Under the pieces are notes generated by a model. It was not told the origin of the DNA. It worked only from the letters and a program-made list of their open reading frames with translations, and searched no databases. A DNA stretch of 64,000 nucleotides. Source: Vitrella brassicaformis (taxonomy: Eukaryota > Sar > Vitrellaceae). Of this stretch, positions 23,313-33,600 are shown one piece after another. The stretch lies in NCBI GenBank assembly GCA_001179505.1, contig CDMY01000204.1:1-64000 (forward strand). Reading direction: 5' to 3'. Numbering within the stretch: the stretch's first letter is position 1; each line of letters starts with the position of its first letter. The position numbers were made by a program, and so were the translations under genes.

Positions 23313-25651
23313 TCACTCGTCGTGCATGCTCTCGTCGCCCGCCGCCTCCCCCGGTCCCTCAGGCTGTCTGCCTCCCTCTCCCTCGCCCCCATCATCGGGA
23401 AGCTCCGCTCCTCCCTCCATCTCCTCCTCATTCTCCTCACCTTCATCGCCCGCATCGCCCTCGTTGGAGATGTTGTGACGCTGCCGCTGGCTCAAAGCTT
23501 GCGCCACACCACTCAGCAACCGGCTCTGAAGGAAGGAATCCATCCACACACGAACAACCAATCAGTTGATCAGTCAATCGGTCGTCATTTGGTTGTTTTG
23601 CTCATGTCTTTCTCCTCCCCTCACTCACCAGAGAGGACCCACTGCGACTTGTTTGCGGCTGGTGCTGCTGGTGGGCCGCCATGCGGTCGAAGTAGGCCTG
23701 ACATGCCGCCAGACGAGAACCTGTGCTCTGGGTGTACAATACCTGCGGACAGATCCGTCCATCCATCCATCCATCCGTCACACGCACCAACAGAAATGCT
23801 CAGGCAGATACACGAGTGCACTTGACGGGTTGTGTCTGACCTCAAAGCTGTCGAATGCTGTGGGTGCTACGGGCCCGAGGGCGGATGATGCGATGCAGGA
23901 ACTCAGCCAGAACGACATTGACTCTAGCGCCTGAACGCTCGGATAGGAAGCCGACAGCCCCGGCTCGGAGCCGACGGACTAAACACACAACACAAATCCA
24001 ACACGACGCAACTCAGCCAGAAGCCATCCACCTCTCCTTGACTTTCCTCTCATCGTCTCCTCCCTCCCCGCTTTATCTACCTCTGTGAGTTCCTGACGTG
24101 TGGCGGCGTCGAGTCGATCGAGTCCCTCGACGACCTTCTCTTTTACGCGGCGCGCAGCTTCCACCAGCCCCGCCAGCTGGCCATCCTCCACAGGCGTGTC
24201 AACCACCTCTGACATTACCAGCAAGCCAAGCAGGGGGAGGGAGAAAGTGAAATACAAAACGACAACCTGCTTTCTCTCCGACCTTTCACAGTGCAATAGG
24301 ACAACCCCAATGTGCCGTCTTCGACCTGGTTGCAACAACACACTGGTATAATTTCTGAGATGACCAGTGAGTCAGTCAATCATAGCCTACCCAGTGCGAC
24401 TGCACACGCACACGACGTCGCAGACGCGCCCTGATGTGCCATCGGCCTGTGAAGAGAAAGCACGAGAGGGTGACACAAGTCACGAGAGTCTGTATACATG
24501 AGGGTGGGCGACTGACCATCGGGCAGCCTCAGCGAGTCGATGAGTTCGGCCACGAGGCCAATCTCCCCAATCAGGTCGCTGGTGTTGCTCGTGTGGCGAC
24601 GCAGAGGCAGGTACAAAAATCTCCTACCGACAAGAAAAGGACAGGACGGATGCAATGAGTGTTGGGTTCGCCTCACCCACCCTGACACCCACACATGCAG
24701 TTACCTATGTGCCTCGGTGATTCTCTCCATCATGAGCCTGTATCTTGGCTCGAAGAAATGAAGGGCTAGCAGACAACCTGTGTCCGTGACGTGGCCACAC
24801 AGGGAGTCAGTCATCCGGACCCACACGAGGCCCCATCTCAGAGGACTCACTAGGTACTGTATTTCTGTACCTGGTAAGTTGGCAGGGTCCTTCATGCGGT
24901 GAGCAAAAGTCACATGATAGAGAAGGAGATAGGCAATCATGCATGTACTCTTGAGATAGGGCAATCCTTTCTTTTTTTTGCGGTAATCTGGCTCCAGACA
25001 AACTCACGTACGTTGTAGAAGAAAACGGGGAGTGTCTGGTCGATCTCTTGAAGTTGTCGTGTCGCCTCTTCCAACCGCTCGGTGTACGCAGCCACGCCCA
25101 ACACGGCCCTGCAGGCGTCACAGACAGACACAATGGACGAACGACCTCTTTACAGAGAGCATACAGGTACCTTGCAAGATCAGCCAGCATCCGACATTCG
25201 CTGCTCTGTACAGGGTCGATAAGACACACCGCCCTGCCACCGTGCACCCACATCCAAAACATTGACTCCATTCACACGGCCCGTTGTTGCATGTCTTCCG
25301 GGACACTTTTCTACCGGCACGATGGACATTTCTTGCGTGAAACCTTCATCGAGGACACCAGACACGAGCGGCAGAACCTGTTGAAGCATGACCGAGATAG
25401 ATTGACCACCCATCTGCGTGGAACTCTGTGCACTCTTCTTACGTGTGGCCGCAGGGGACGCAGATGGGCTGGCACACCACCTGCAGGCACATGATGGATA
25501 CGCACATGAGGGAGAGAGGAAAACATCGATGTCGATGCGCTTGAGTGCTCGCCTGTAGACAGATGGAGCACTCCAGTATATTGGAAAGGGCTGCCACAGT
25601 GTTCGGCTCGCCTTGAGCCTCAGCCGACACGCTCGTCGCCGACGCACTCAT
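23313..25651 (-). CDS. RING finger plus LON substrate-binding domain protein (LONRF-like)
   Basis: A ubiquitin ligase is predicted. The start ATG (25649-25651) gives MSASATSVSAEAQGEPNTVA. The RING follows over three exons: LECSICLQ, then VVCQPICVPCGHT, then FCRSCLVSSMKVSRKKCPSC. The zinc ligands CxxC, CGHxFCxxC and CPxC are present. Further exons give CLIDPVQSSECRMLADLAR, a helix VAAYTERLEEATRQLQEIDQ and TLPVFFYNV. Next come PGTEIQYL and LALHFFEPRYRLMMERITEA, the N-terminal (LON) domain signature, followed by IGEIGLVAELIDSLRLPDG and a basic strand. No AAA or protease part follows. The C-terminus has helices (LAGLVEAARRVKEKVVEGLD) and an acidic Gly/Glu-rich tail ending at 23313. RING and LON together are typical of LONRF ligases. 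It shares a 200-bp divergent promoter region with trpC-trpF. Confidence 0.8.
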
Positions 25652-25854
25652 CCTCAACAGGTATCTACGACACACTCGCGAAGCAGCAGCTTGGCAGCAG
25701 CGGTTTCACAGAGCACCCTAGGCGGCCCAAGCGAACATTTGCGAGCTTAGCAGAGGGAGGGAAGGGAGAAGGAGCGAAGGAAAGGGACAAAGACCTTCAT
25801 TTCCATGTGCTGAAGTTGCGCGGGTTTCAGCAGATCCGCAGCCGAGCCCTTTCA

Positions 25855-27907
25855 ATGTCGACAATTCTTGACAAGATCTGCGAGCGCAAGAGGGTGGAGG
25901 TGGCTGATTTGAAGCGGCGGCTGTCCCAGGACCCCTCCCATCCCATCCACGCCATTCTCTCATCCACCAGGCCCAACCCACGCCGATTCGAGGCCGCCCT
26001 CCGGGCGCCCGGCCTGTCGGTGATTTCTGAGGTGAAGCGCAAGTCCCCGTCTGCCGGCAGCATCGGTGCCATCCCTGACCCACTCGCCCTCGGCAAGACT
26101 TACCAGGACGGAGGCGCTTCGTGCATCTCATGTCTGACCGACTACGAGGCCTTTGGCGGCACTCTTGATGACCTGCTCGCACTGCGCGAGGAGGTGACGA
26201 TTCCCATCCTGCGGAAGGACTTCACCGTGGACCTTGTGCAGATAGCCGAGGCGATATGGGCGGGGTCGTCGGCAGTGCTGCTGATAGTAGCGGTGCTCAA
26301 GGACGAGACGGCGTGGTTCATCCAGAAGTGTGAGGAGCTGGGCATCGACGCCCTGGTGGAGGTGCACGACGAGGCGGAGCTGAGGATAGCTGTGGAGGGC
26401 AAGGCGAGGATTATCGGGGTTAACAGCCGCAACCTCAAGACATTCCACACCGACCTGGCGGTGGCGGAGCGGCTGGCCAAACACCTCCCCGATGGCATCG
26501 TCAAGGTGGCCGAGTCGGGCATACATCACCCAGAAGACGCACGAAGGATGTACAGAGCTGGTACGTACGGCGGAAAGGGAGGGGGTGGCCATGGGTGAGA
26601 GAGAATGATATGTATATGAATCTGTGTCTGTCACGTTACCCGCCCTAAGGTTATGATGCGGTGCTGGTTGGTGAGTCGCTGGTTAAGGCTGCAGACCCCG
26701 GAGTGTTCATCCAGCAGATGAGGGGCATGCTGCCCTTCCAGCCCAGGCCACCCGCCATCAAGATATGCGGCCTCACGGACCCACACACAGCTGCCCACGC
26801 GGCAAAGGCGGGGGCGCACTTCGTCGGCATTGTCTTCGCAAAGGTAGCATCCGTTAAAGGGATAGTAAAGGAAGGGCCCTATTTGTGTTTGTTCTGATCC
26901 TCAGGGTTCCAAGCGCTTCGTGGGTTCGGTCGACCGTGCGTCAGAGGTGAGCAAGGCAGCGGCGGCTGAAGGGGCCGAGGCGTGGGGCGTCTTTACGGAA
27001 CAATCGGCTGACGAAATCATCGACATTGTCAACACAGCACAACTGAAGGTCAGTGGGAACCCACTAAGGGAGGCATCCCTTAGTGTCTCTGCATCCTCAT
27101 GTGTGACTATGCTCGGGACTGACCAGGGTGTCCAGTTGCACGGCGATGGGTGCCGTGCGGCCTTCGCAGAGATCGACGCCAGGCTCCCGCCGACAGTGCG
27201 AAGGTCAGTAAAGCATCCATCAACCAACCATGAAACATAGCCCTGGACTGGATGGATAAAGGCGTCTTCTGTCTGTGCTAACGATGCGTGTCATTTGCAG
27301 GGTGTACGTGTGCAGCGTGTCTGAGGATGGGCACGTATCCCACGAGCTGCCGCCCGCAGTCAAGGCCTCACTGCAGAAGCACCGCGACTACGTCCTGTAC
27401 GATGGGGTGAGGCCCGGAGCGGGGACGCCATTCGAGTGGGTAAGTTTGAGGGGGCCTTGCGGAGTCACAGGCTGAGTGGGTACACAGAAGGATTCATGGA
27501 TGTTTGTAGGAGCTGTTCCATCCCGATCGCGAGTTACCCTTCTTTCTTGCGGGGGGCCTAGCGCCGGAAAACGTCGCTGAGGGTACACTCAGAGAGACAG
27601 AGTTCTCTAGAGAACACTGCATTGTCCGCCGCTTGTGTCTGTGGGCGCGCATGCCTTGTGCGAATGCAGCCTTGGCTCAGGTTCATCCGACGGGGGTGGA
27701 CGTGTCAAGCGGCGTTGAAGAGACACCAGGTGGGTACATGTGTAGTCGACGGAGCCGTGAAGCCGTCATGTTGTCATTCGTCCGTCCACAGGGTGTGGTC
27801 GGAAGGACCCGGCCAGGATGGTCTCGTTCATCGAGGCAGTCAGGACCGCCAAAGCATCCCCCACAGCTGTGCAGGCACCGACTGTATGTGCCAACGGGCT
27901 CACCTGA
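25855..27907 (+). CDS. Bifunctional indole-3-glycerol phosphate synthase / phosphoribosylanthranilate isomerase (TrpC-TrpF fusion)
   Basis: It catalyses two consecutive steps of tryptophan synthesis: PRA to CdRP (isomerase) and CdRP to indole-3-glycerol phosphate (synthase). Eight exons (25855-26560, 26650-26843, 26905-27048, 27127-27203, 27301-27439, 27510-27582, 27670-27729, 27792-27907) join in phase to about 502 residues. The IGPS half shows EVKRKSPS, LRKDF, LVEVHDEAE, GVNSRNL and VAESGI, covering the known catalytic Glu, Lys and Asn. The PRAI half starts KICGLTDPHTA with the catalytic Cys and has YVLYDGV with the catalytic Asp, then FFLAGGLAPENV and GVDVSSGVE. The order C-F matches the enterobacterial fusion. 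The first in-frame ATG is at 25855 directly before ILDKICERKR, leaving no room for a targeting peptide, so a cytosolic site is likely unless an upstream exon exists. Confidence 0.93.
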
Positions 27908-28349
27908 CCTACAAGCGTGGGCCAGGCAACTTGCTGAGGGCGCATGGATCCATTGAACCATATTGTGGATCGGTCCTGTACGCCAAGTGATACCAGCAAA
28001 CGTGTTTTTGTGTGCGTCCATGAGCCAGTGAAGCGTTATAGCTTTCCTTGTTTGAATCGCCCTGCTAGGAGCTTTTTTGAATTGTAGATGCATGCAAGCA
28101 GCTGGGTGTGGAGTAGGAGTGAGGTAGGCCGGTCGAACAAACTGTCTATGAGAGACCAGCTGCACATGGGTACATGAACGTTTGTTATCGATGTTCGTCC
28201 GAGTGAGCCTGTCATTGAACGGCACCCCCTCACAGACCCGCCACACGTAAATCCCGTTTCGCCCGTTTACACGAGCAGTAGTGTAGGCAGAACAGCCGCT
28301 TGGTTTTTCCTCCGGACGGCTAGGGCATCCCGTGAAGATACGATAGGAC

Positions 28350-28522
28350 AGACACAAAGAACAGACAGTGCAGAGGAGGACAGAGGCTTTCTCGCGTACA
28401 AACACACATTAATTATACGGATCTATCTGCTGTTCTCCTATTCTCTTCTTGTCAATACGCACACACCACAACACACCATGCCACCACGCTGCGTGTACGT
28501 GTGCCGAAAGACCAACTGCATG
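28350..28522 (+). repeat. Dispersed repeat, copy 2
   Basis: Shares ordered blocks with 1737-1972 (see that entry) and ends about 60 bp before the next start codon. The remainder of 27908-28580 shows no coding signal. Confidence 0.7.
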
Positions 28523-28580
28523 AAGCTTGCGGGTTTTTGGCTAGAGCAAAGAAGCGACGGTATATCGCGAGGCTGAAGCG

Positions 28581-29320
28581 ATGGCGTGTGTCCTTCCAAC
28601 ATGGAGGCGCCAATTCATCATCCCGCTGATCATCTCAACAGCTAAAGCATTCTCCCTCCCCATCGCCCACGCACTGGTGTCATCAGCCAGATCCCAACCC
28701 AGCCGAAGACAGACATCTCTGTTGTCCAGCCGGCGGTCCTTCCTCACCTCACTTAGTCCCCTCCTGTTGCCCCTTGCCGCTTTCGGAAAGAAGCCAGCGT
28801 ACGATGACGAAGCAAGCGCGTTGGCTGCGGCCGCCTCATCAAGGCCGGCAATTCGCTCGTTTCGAGACTCGTTGGATGACTTACGAAGGAGCAATTCCAA
28901 TCGCTTTGATGGCCGCGTCAGGTAAGAGGGTCGCCTGGTCTGTCTTATCTTCACACTCAATGGCACTGAACGTCCCCCGTCTTTCCCTTGTGGCAGCTGG
29001 CAGGAGTACCGTGTCACTTTCGGACGGGCCGTGAAGCCCCTGTCGCTTGCCTTGCCCCAGCTGGCAGGAGTAGACCCTGACATAGCGGAGGAGCTGACAC
29101 AAGACGTGCGTACTGAGGGCACACGTCGGCTATTTCCCTGCTATGCCACCGTGTGTGTGTTCAGATCATGCGTTGCGATACCGCCCTGTACAACAACATC
29201 TTCGCCAACAGTAGTGGGGGCGGGATCGGATATGACATCGACACGCCCTTACGATTTGTGGACCGCATACTGGTGGGGCTGGATGACATAGAGCGCGAGG
29301 GTTTCAGGAACATAGAATAG
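28581..29320 (+). CDS. Predicted plastid thylakoid-lumen protein, unknown function
   Basis: Exons 28581-28921, 28997-29105 and 29165-29320 join in phase to 201 residues. The N-terminus has three parts. MACVLPTWRRQFIIPLIIST with AKAFS looks like a signal peptide ending in a Phe-containing site, as in secondary plastids. A Ser/Arg-rich, acid-free stretch (VSSARSQPSRRQTSLLSS) follows. Then come RRSFLTSLSPLLLPLAAFG, a twin-arginine plus hydrophobic core, typical of Tat-dependent lumen targeting. The mature part is mainly helical: RPAIRSFRDSLDDLRRS, WQEYRVTFGRAVKPLSLALP, VDPDIAEELTQDI and FVDRILVGLDDIEREG. The helical mature part is faintly reminiscent of PsbQ-type proteins. No domain is recognised with confidence. 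Confidence 0.65.
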
Positions 29321-29715
29321 TCGATCAGCACAGGCCGGGTGCGGGCTCCGTAGGTAGGTGGGTTGGTGTATTTGTCGAGACCCGGGCTGTTGTTGGATGG
29401 ACATTGACTGACCTGCAAGTGTGCATTTTTCGTCCTCAAACTGTCTACAGCCTCTCGATATAGCGACTCTCAACTATCTCGTCCATTTCTAAGACACGAC
29501 AGACGAAAAGGACAGAACCGGAACAAGGCTCCGCCAACAATTTCTACGACGATGTGGGCACCGCAGCCGACCGAGGAGAGCTTTTTTCTCTTAGTGCTGG
29601 TAGTCAACATACACCTCAATGTACCTGAGTTGGACACACACCCACCAGGAGGACAGCGGACATCCATGTATAGCCATGCAGCCCGATCCCTATTCACCGG
29701 TCTCCCAGGTATCTC

Positions 29716-30448
29716 CTATGCAGCTGGTCCCGGGCTCTTCTTGCCTGACGGACCGCACACAGTCACAGCAACGATAGCCTGCAATTTCGTGCGTACCTCG
29801 TCCTCCCGGTTAAAATACACAAACGCATGACCCGTCGGCTTGCCCGCCTTGTCTGCGACAGGAAATGAAGCCCGGTGGATTGTCCCTGATGCTAGCACAA
29901 GCTTAACACACATACCTTTCACGAACTCGAAGCAGAAAGGAAAACTCCGGGCGACATCGTAGCCTGCAAGCACGAAGGGCGGTGACACGAACCAATTACA
30001 TGCGGTGTTCGACGGTGGCTGACCTTCGAAGAAATACTCCAGATCAGTTATAGTGGCGGAGGAGGGAAGGCCCTGCCACACACGAAAACCACAAAGGACA
30101 CATTCGCATAGCAGATCCAGCCAGCTCTACACACGATCCATATCCTTGCATCGTATTTCATCATACCCGCAGGCGCACCCTGGGTGGCCTCCTGTCAGCC
30201 TTCCAATCCTTCGTGCGGCCATACTGACTGAAGACCTTCTCCTGCCGCTCCCGCACCTCGACATCAAGGTCATCTGTCCGCCATCTGTTCTTTTCCCTGA
30301 TTCTCTTCTTGTGCAGCGCCGTGCTGGGCGAGTCGGGCAACATGCGGTCAGTGATGCTTCTAACGGCATCGCTTTGGAGGCGCGCTGAAATGGATGGCTG
30401 AGACCGCCGCGAAAGAACCACAGGAAGGCGCAGGCTGTGCCGAAGCAT
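29716..30448 (-). CDS. RRM RNA-binding protein, GRSF1/hnRNP-H-like
   Basis: The start ATG (30446-30448) gives MLRHSLRLPVVLSRRSQPSI, an Arg-rich, acid-free N-terminus compatible with mitochondrial import. After a charged linker (KKRIREKNRWRTDDLDVEVR) the RRM begins with WQGLPSSATITDLEYFFEG, spliced to YDVARSFPFCFEFVK. A further exon gives HRASFPVADKAGKPTGHAFV then YFNREDE. G-L-P-x-x-A-T and G-x-A-F-V-x-F match the RNP-2 and RNP-1 positions of quasi-RRMs in GRSF1 and hnRNP H/F. The last exon adds AIVAVTVCGPSGKKSPGPAA and stops at 29716. Only one RRM is seen, so it is shorter than GRSF1. It is head to head with the carboxypeptidase gene. Confidence 0.65.
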
Positions 30449-30613
30449 GAGTCTTCAGACGACGGTTTTAAGGGCTGCGAGCGTAAAAGGGTAAGGGCGC
30501 TGAAGTTCGCAAATTCATCTGTACAGGCGTGCACGTGGGCTTGAATGTGAGGGAGCTGTTGCTGTGAAGAGAAACGAACCGGGTGTCCGGGGCCCTCCTT
30601 CTTCCTCTGCCTA

Positions 30614-33600
30614 ATGAACAGGGCGAGACGGAAGCGGCAGGTGGCCAACCGCAAACCGGCCGAACCAGACGGTGAGTGTCCAATCGATGCTCTTACATCT
30701 CAATCTGTTCGCGTGCCGTTTTCTTTCGAAACAAACGCATCAAACTGTCCCTTCTGCCCACCTCGTTCAGGCGGGGAGGTGAGTGACGAGGTGGACGACC
30801 TGCCAGCAGCCACCCCGGCAGCCATGCAGAAAGACGGCAGACCCGTGTGCGTGTAAGGCTGCACAGGATGGACAAACGAAAGAGAGGCCCACAGGGTGCG
30901 ATAACCCCGTGTCGATGCGTCCGCTGCAGGCCGATGAACATGCTTGTCGCGCCCGCGCCCGACTACAGCTCGTCCGTGGCCCCCCATCCGCCAATTCCAG
31001 AGCCTCTGTACAGCGCCCCACCGTCACTCATGGACGACATACAGAGGCACGAGAACCAACGGGCAAGTGGGATCCTTCATAGGTTTTGTCGCCATGTGAG
31101 ACCCATTCTTGCTCTGATCATGCTTCTTCCTTGAATCAGAGTGCCAGGCCCGAACTCTTCATCAACAGAGTAGTGTTCGACAGCTTCGACAGCAACGTGG
31201 AGGGGGGCAGCGAGCCAGCCACCTCTGGCGCGGGGACAGGGGCAGGATACGCGAGTGGGGACACGACCCTGACGTTTGAGAGCCGGTTCGTTTTTGAGTA
31301 GTCGAGACAAAGTCGACCGGTGTCTCAATAATGGTGAGGTTCCTATACATATCTGTATTCCTGTCAGGTTTGAGAGCGGCAACCTCAGGCGGGCTGTTCA
31401 AGTGTAAGCGAAGAATGAGGCTGTGTCATTAACATGTATCATTGTGGCTGTGTTTTGGCTCTGCATACCCATACACCAGGGGTGAATGGGAGTACGACCT
31501 CTACTTGAACCCGGACTGGTACGAACAAAACAACGCGATATGGGACAGACGTGCACAAATGCTGCGTATGTGACTCAGGCTGACCAAAACACACACACAA
31601 TGGTAGGGAGCGAGGGAGACACAAGGATGCGGAAGGAGACTCAAGGGGAGTGGGGCTATGCTTTCTGTTGCCTCTCAGGTATCACTACCGTCTGTCGAAC
31701 ACACGCCGCGGACCGAAGTACAAGGTCAGTCAACAGATAATGCGTATACAGCGAAGGATGTCAATCGCATTCAACACATAGTGTCCCGGTGCCCGTCAGT
31801 TCAACATCGTGAACATGGTCAAGCCCTCGTCAGTGTACTCGGAAGGACAGCGGCCCCTCTGCTACTCAGTCAAGGCGGCGGCCGAGTGCGGTCTGGGATG
31901 GCATCGGTGCGGCATCGACATCGCCTACTATCCAAATAGCCTCGGCAACAAAGTTCGTAGGGACAGCTCACCCGCAGCACAGCCGCCAAACAATAGCAAC
32001 AGCAGCAGTAGCAACAAACAGATCGCCTTCTACACGCTCACCTTCGCCGCGCAATTTGAATGTAGGCAACATGGATGCAAGAAAGGGAAACACATTCCTG
32101 CGTGCCTGTGTAACGCATAGATGACAACGACACTGTGTCGTTCGCCCACTGCTACCCATACACACTCACCGACCTGCAACGGTAGGCGAGTTGCCAAAAA
32201 GGAGACCATCACTATCTCTTTTTACCGCATTATTCCAGGTACATGTCTGCATTGGAAGCAGGTAGCCTGTTCTGGTCGTCAGCTTCATCTATTCATTCAT
32301 TGATTGCGTCTCCAATGAACTGCGCAGACCCCTTTCGTTCGCAGTGGCTCAGGCGACGTCGACTCTGCGAAACTCTGGCGGGCAACGCGTAAAGTCACTA
32401 CATATGAACACGATTGATCTCAGCGTACACTTTCCCTCTCCTGCCGCCAGGTGTGACCTGATCACCATAACGTCTTTCAGTTCGAATCACGAGGAAATGA
32501 GACGTCGCAAGGGAGTCGTCATTACCGGTGAGACAGCCAGGCAGCTTCTCAAACAAAAGAAAGTTCATTTTGTCGGGTGCATGTGTCATGTGTCATGTGT
32601 CTTCAGCTCGTGTTCATCCAGGTGTAAGTGTCTGAGTGCATCTGTCTCGCACCTTTTTTCACCCGGTGCACGTGTCTCACTGCTTCTGTCATTAGGAGAG
32701 TAACGCCAGTTGGATGATGCATGTGAGTCGCGAAAGAAAGGAAAAGAGAAACAGCCCCATGTACACACCAGGAATGCGGTTTCAGGGAGTGCTGGATTTC
32801 CTAACGGTACCGTATGTCACTCATTCATCATGCGCCCCTACACTCATTCATCATGGGCTAGGGGCGCATGATGAATGAGTGTTGGCCATGCTGGGATGTT
32901 CACATATCTCACGCTCAGGGCGAAACGCCAGAGGCCCATGCGCTGCGCGAGGGCTATGTGTTTAAGGTGGTCACTCATTCATCATTCTTCATCGCACATG
33001 ATCGTTTGTCTGTGTTTGTCGATGCTTGTCTGGTTGTCTGGGCTCGCTCCTTCAGCTCATTCCTATGCTCAATCCCGACGGAGTGGTTGTAGGGAACTAC
33101 AGGTCTCTGGCATGTGATTGACAGGAAGGAAGATCGATCGATCCTCCAACACTAGTTGCATGTGCTTGTCTGGATATGCCACGCTCCGCAGGTGTTCGCT
33201 GTCGGGCCAGGATCTGAACAGGTAAGACTGACTGGTCAGCAAGGCAACACCGAGTTTGATATTTCCTTCGCGCTGCGTCCATCTGAACAGATGCTGGATA
33301 GACCCATCCCGCCGGTTGCATCCCACCATCTTCTGCACAAAGCAGATGGTCTGTCGCCTGCAGGAGGACCGTGAGGTCGTGCTCTTTTGCGACCTTCACG
33401 GACATTCGCGAAAGTGCGACGTAGAACCTCCAGGACACTGCAGCATGACTCACAGATGGCACTGGGTGATTCATTCGGCGCGTCTGTGTCTGTGTCTGTT
33501 TCTGTTTCTGTGTCTGTGTCTGTGATGGCAATGGGAAATGACCGCTGACCCCTCTGCTTGAACGAAGGAAGAACATGTAAGCAGGATAAGCTGTAAGTCA

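Noticed and set aside
25807-25854. N-terminal extension of TrpC as a targeting peptide
   Set aside because: The frame is open upstream but contains no ATG before 25855, so the extension is unlikely to be translated.
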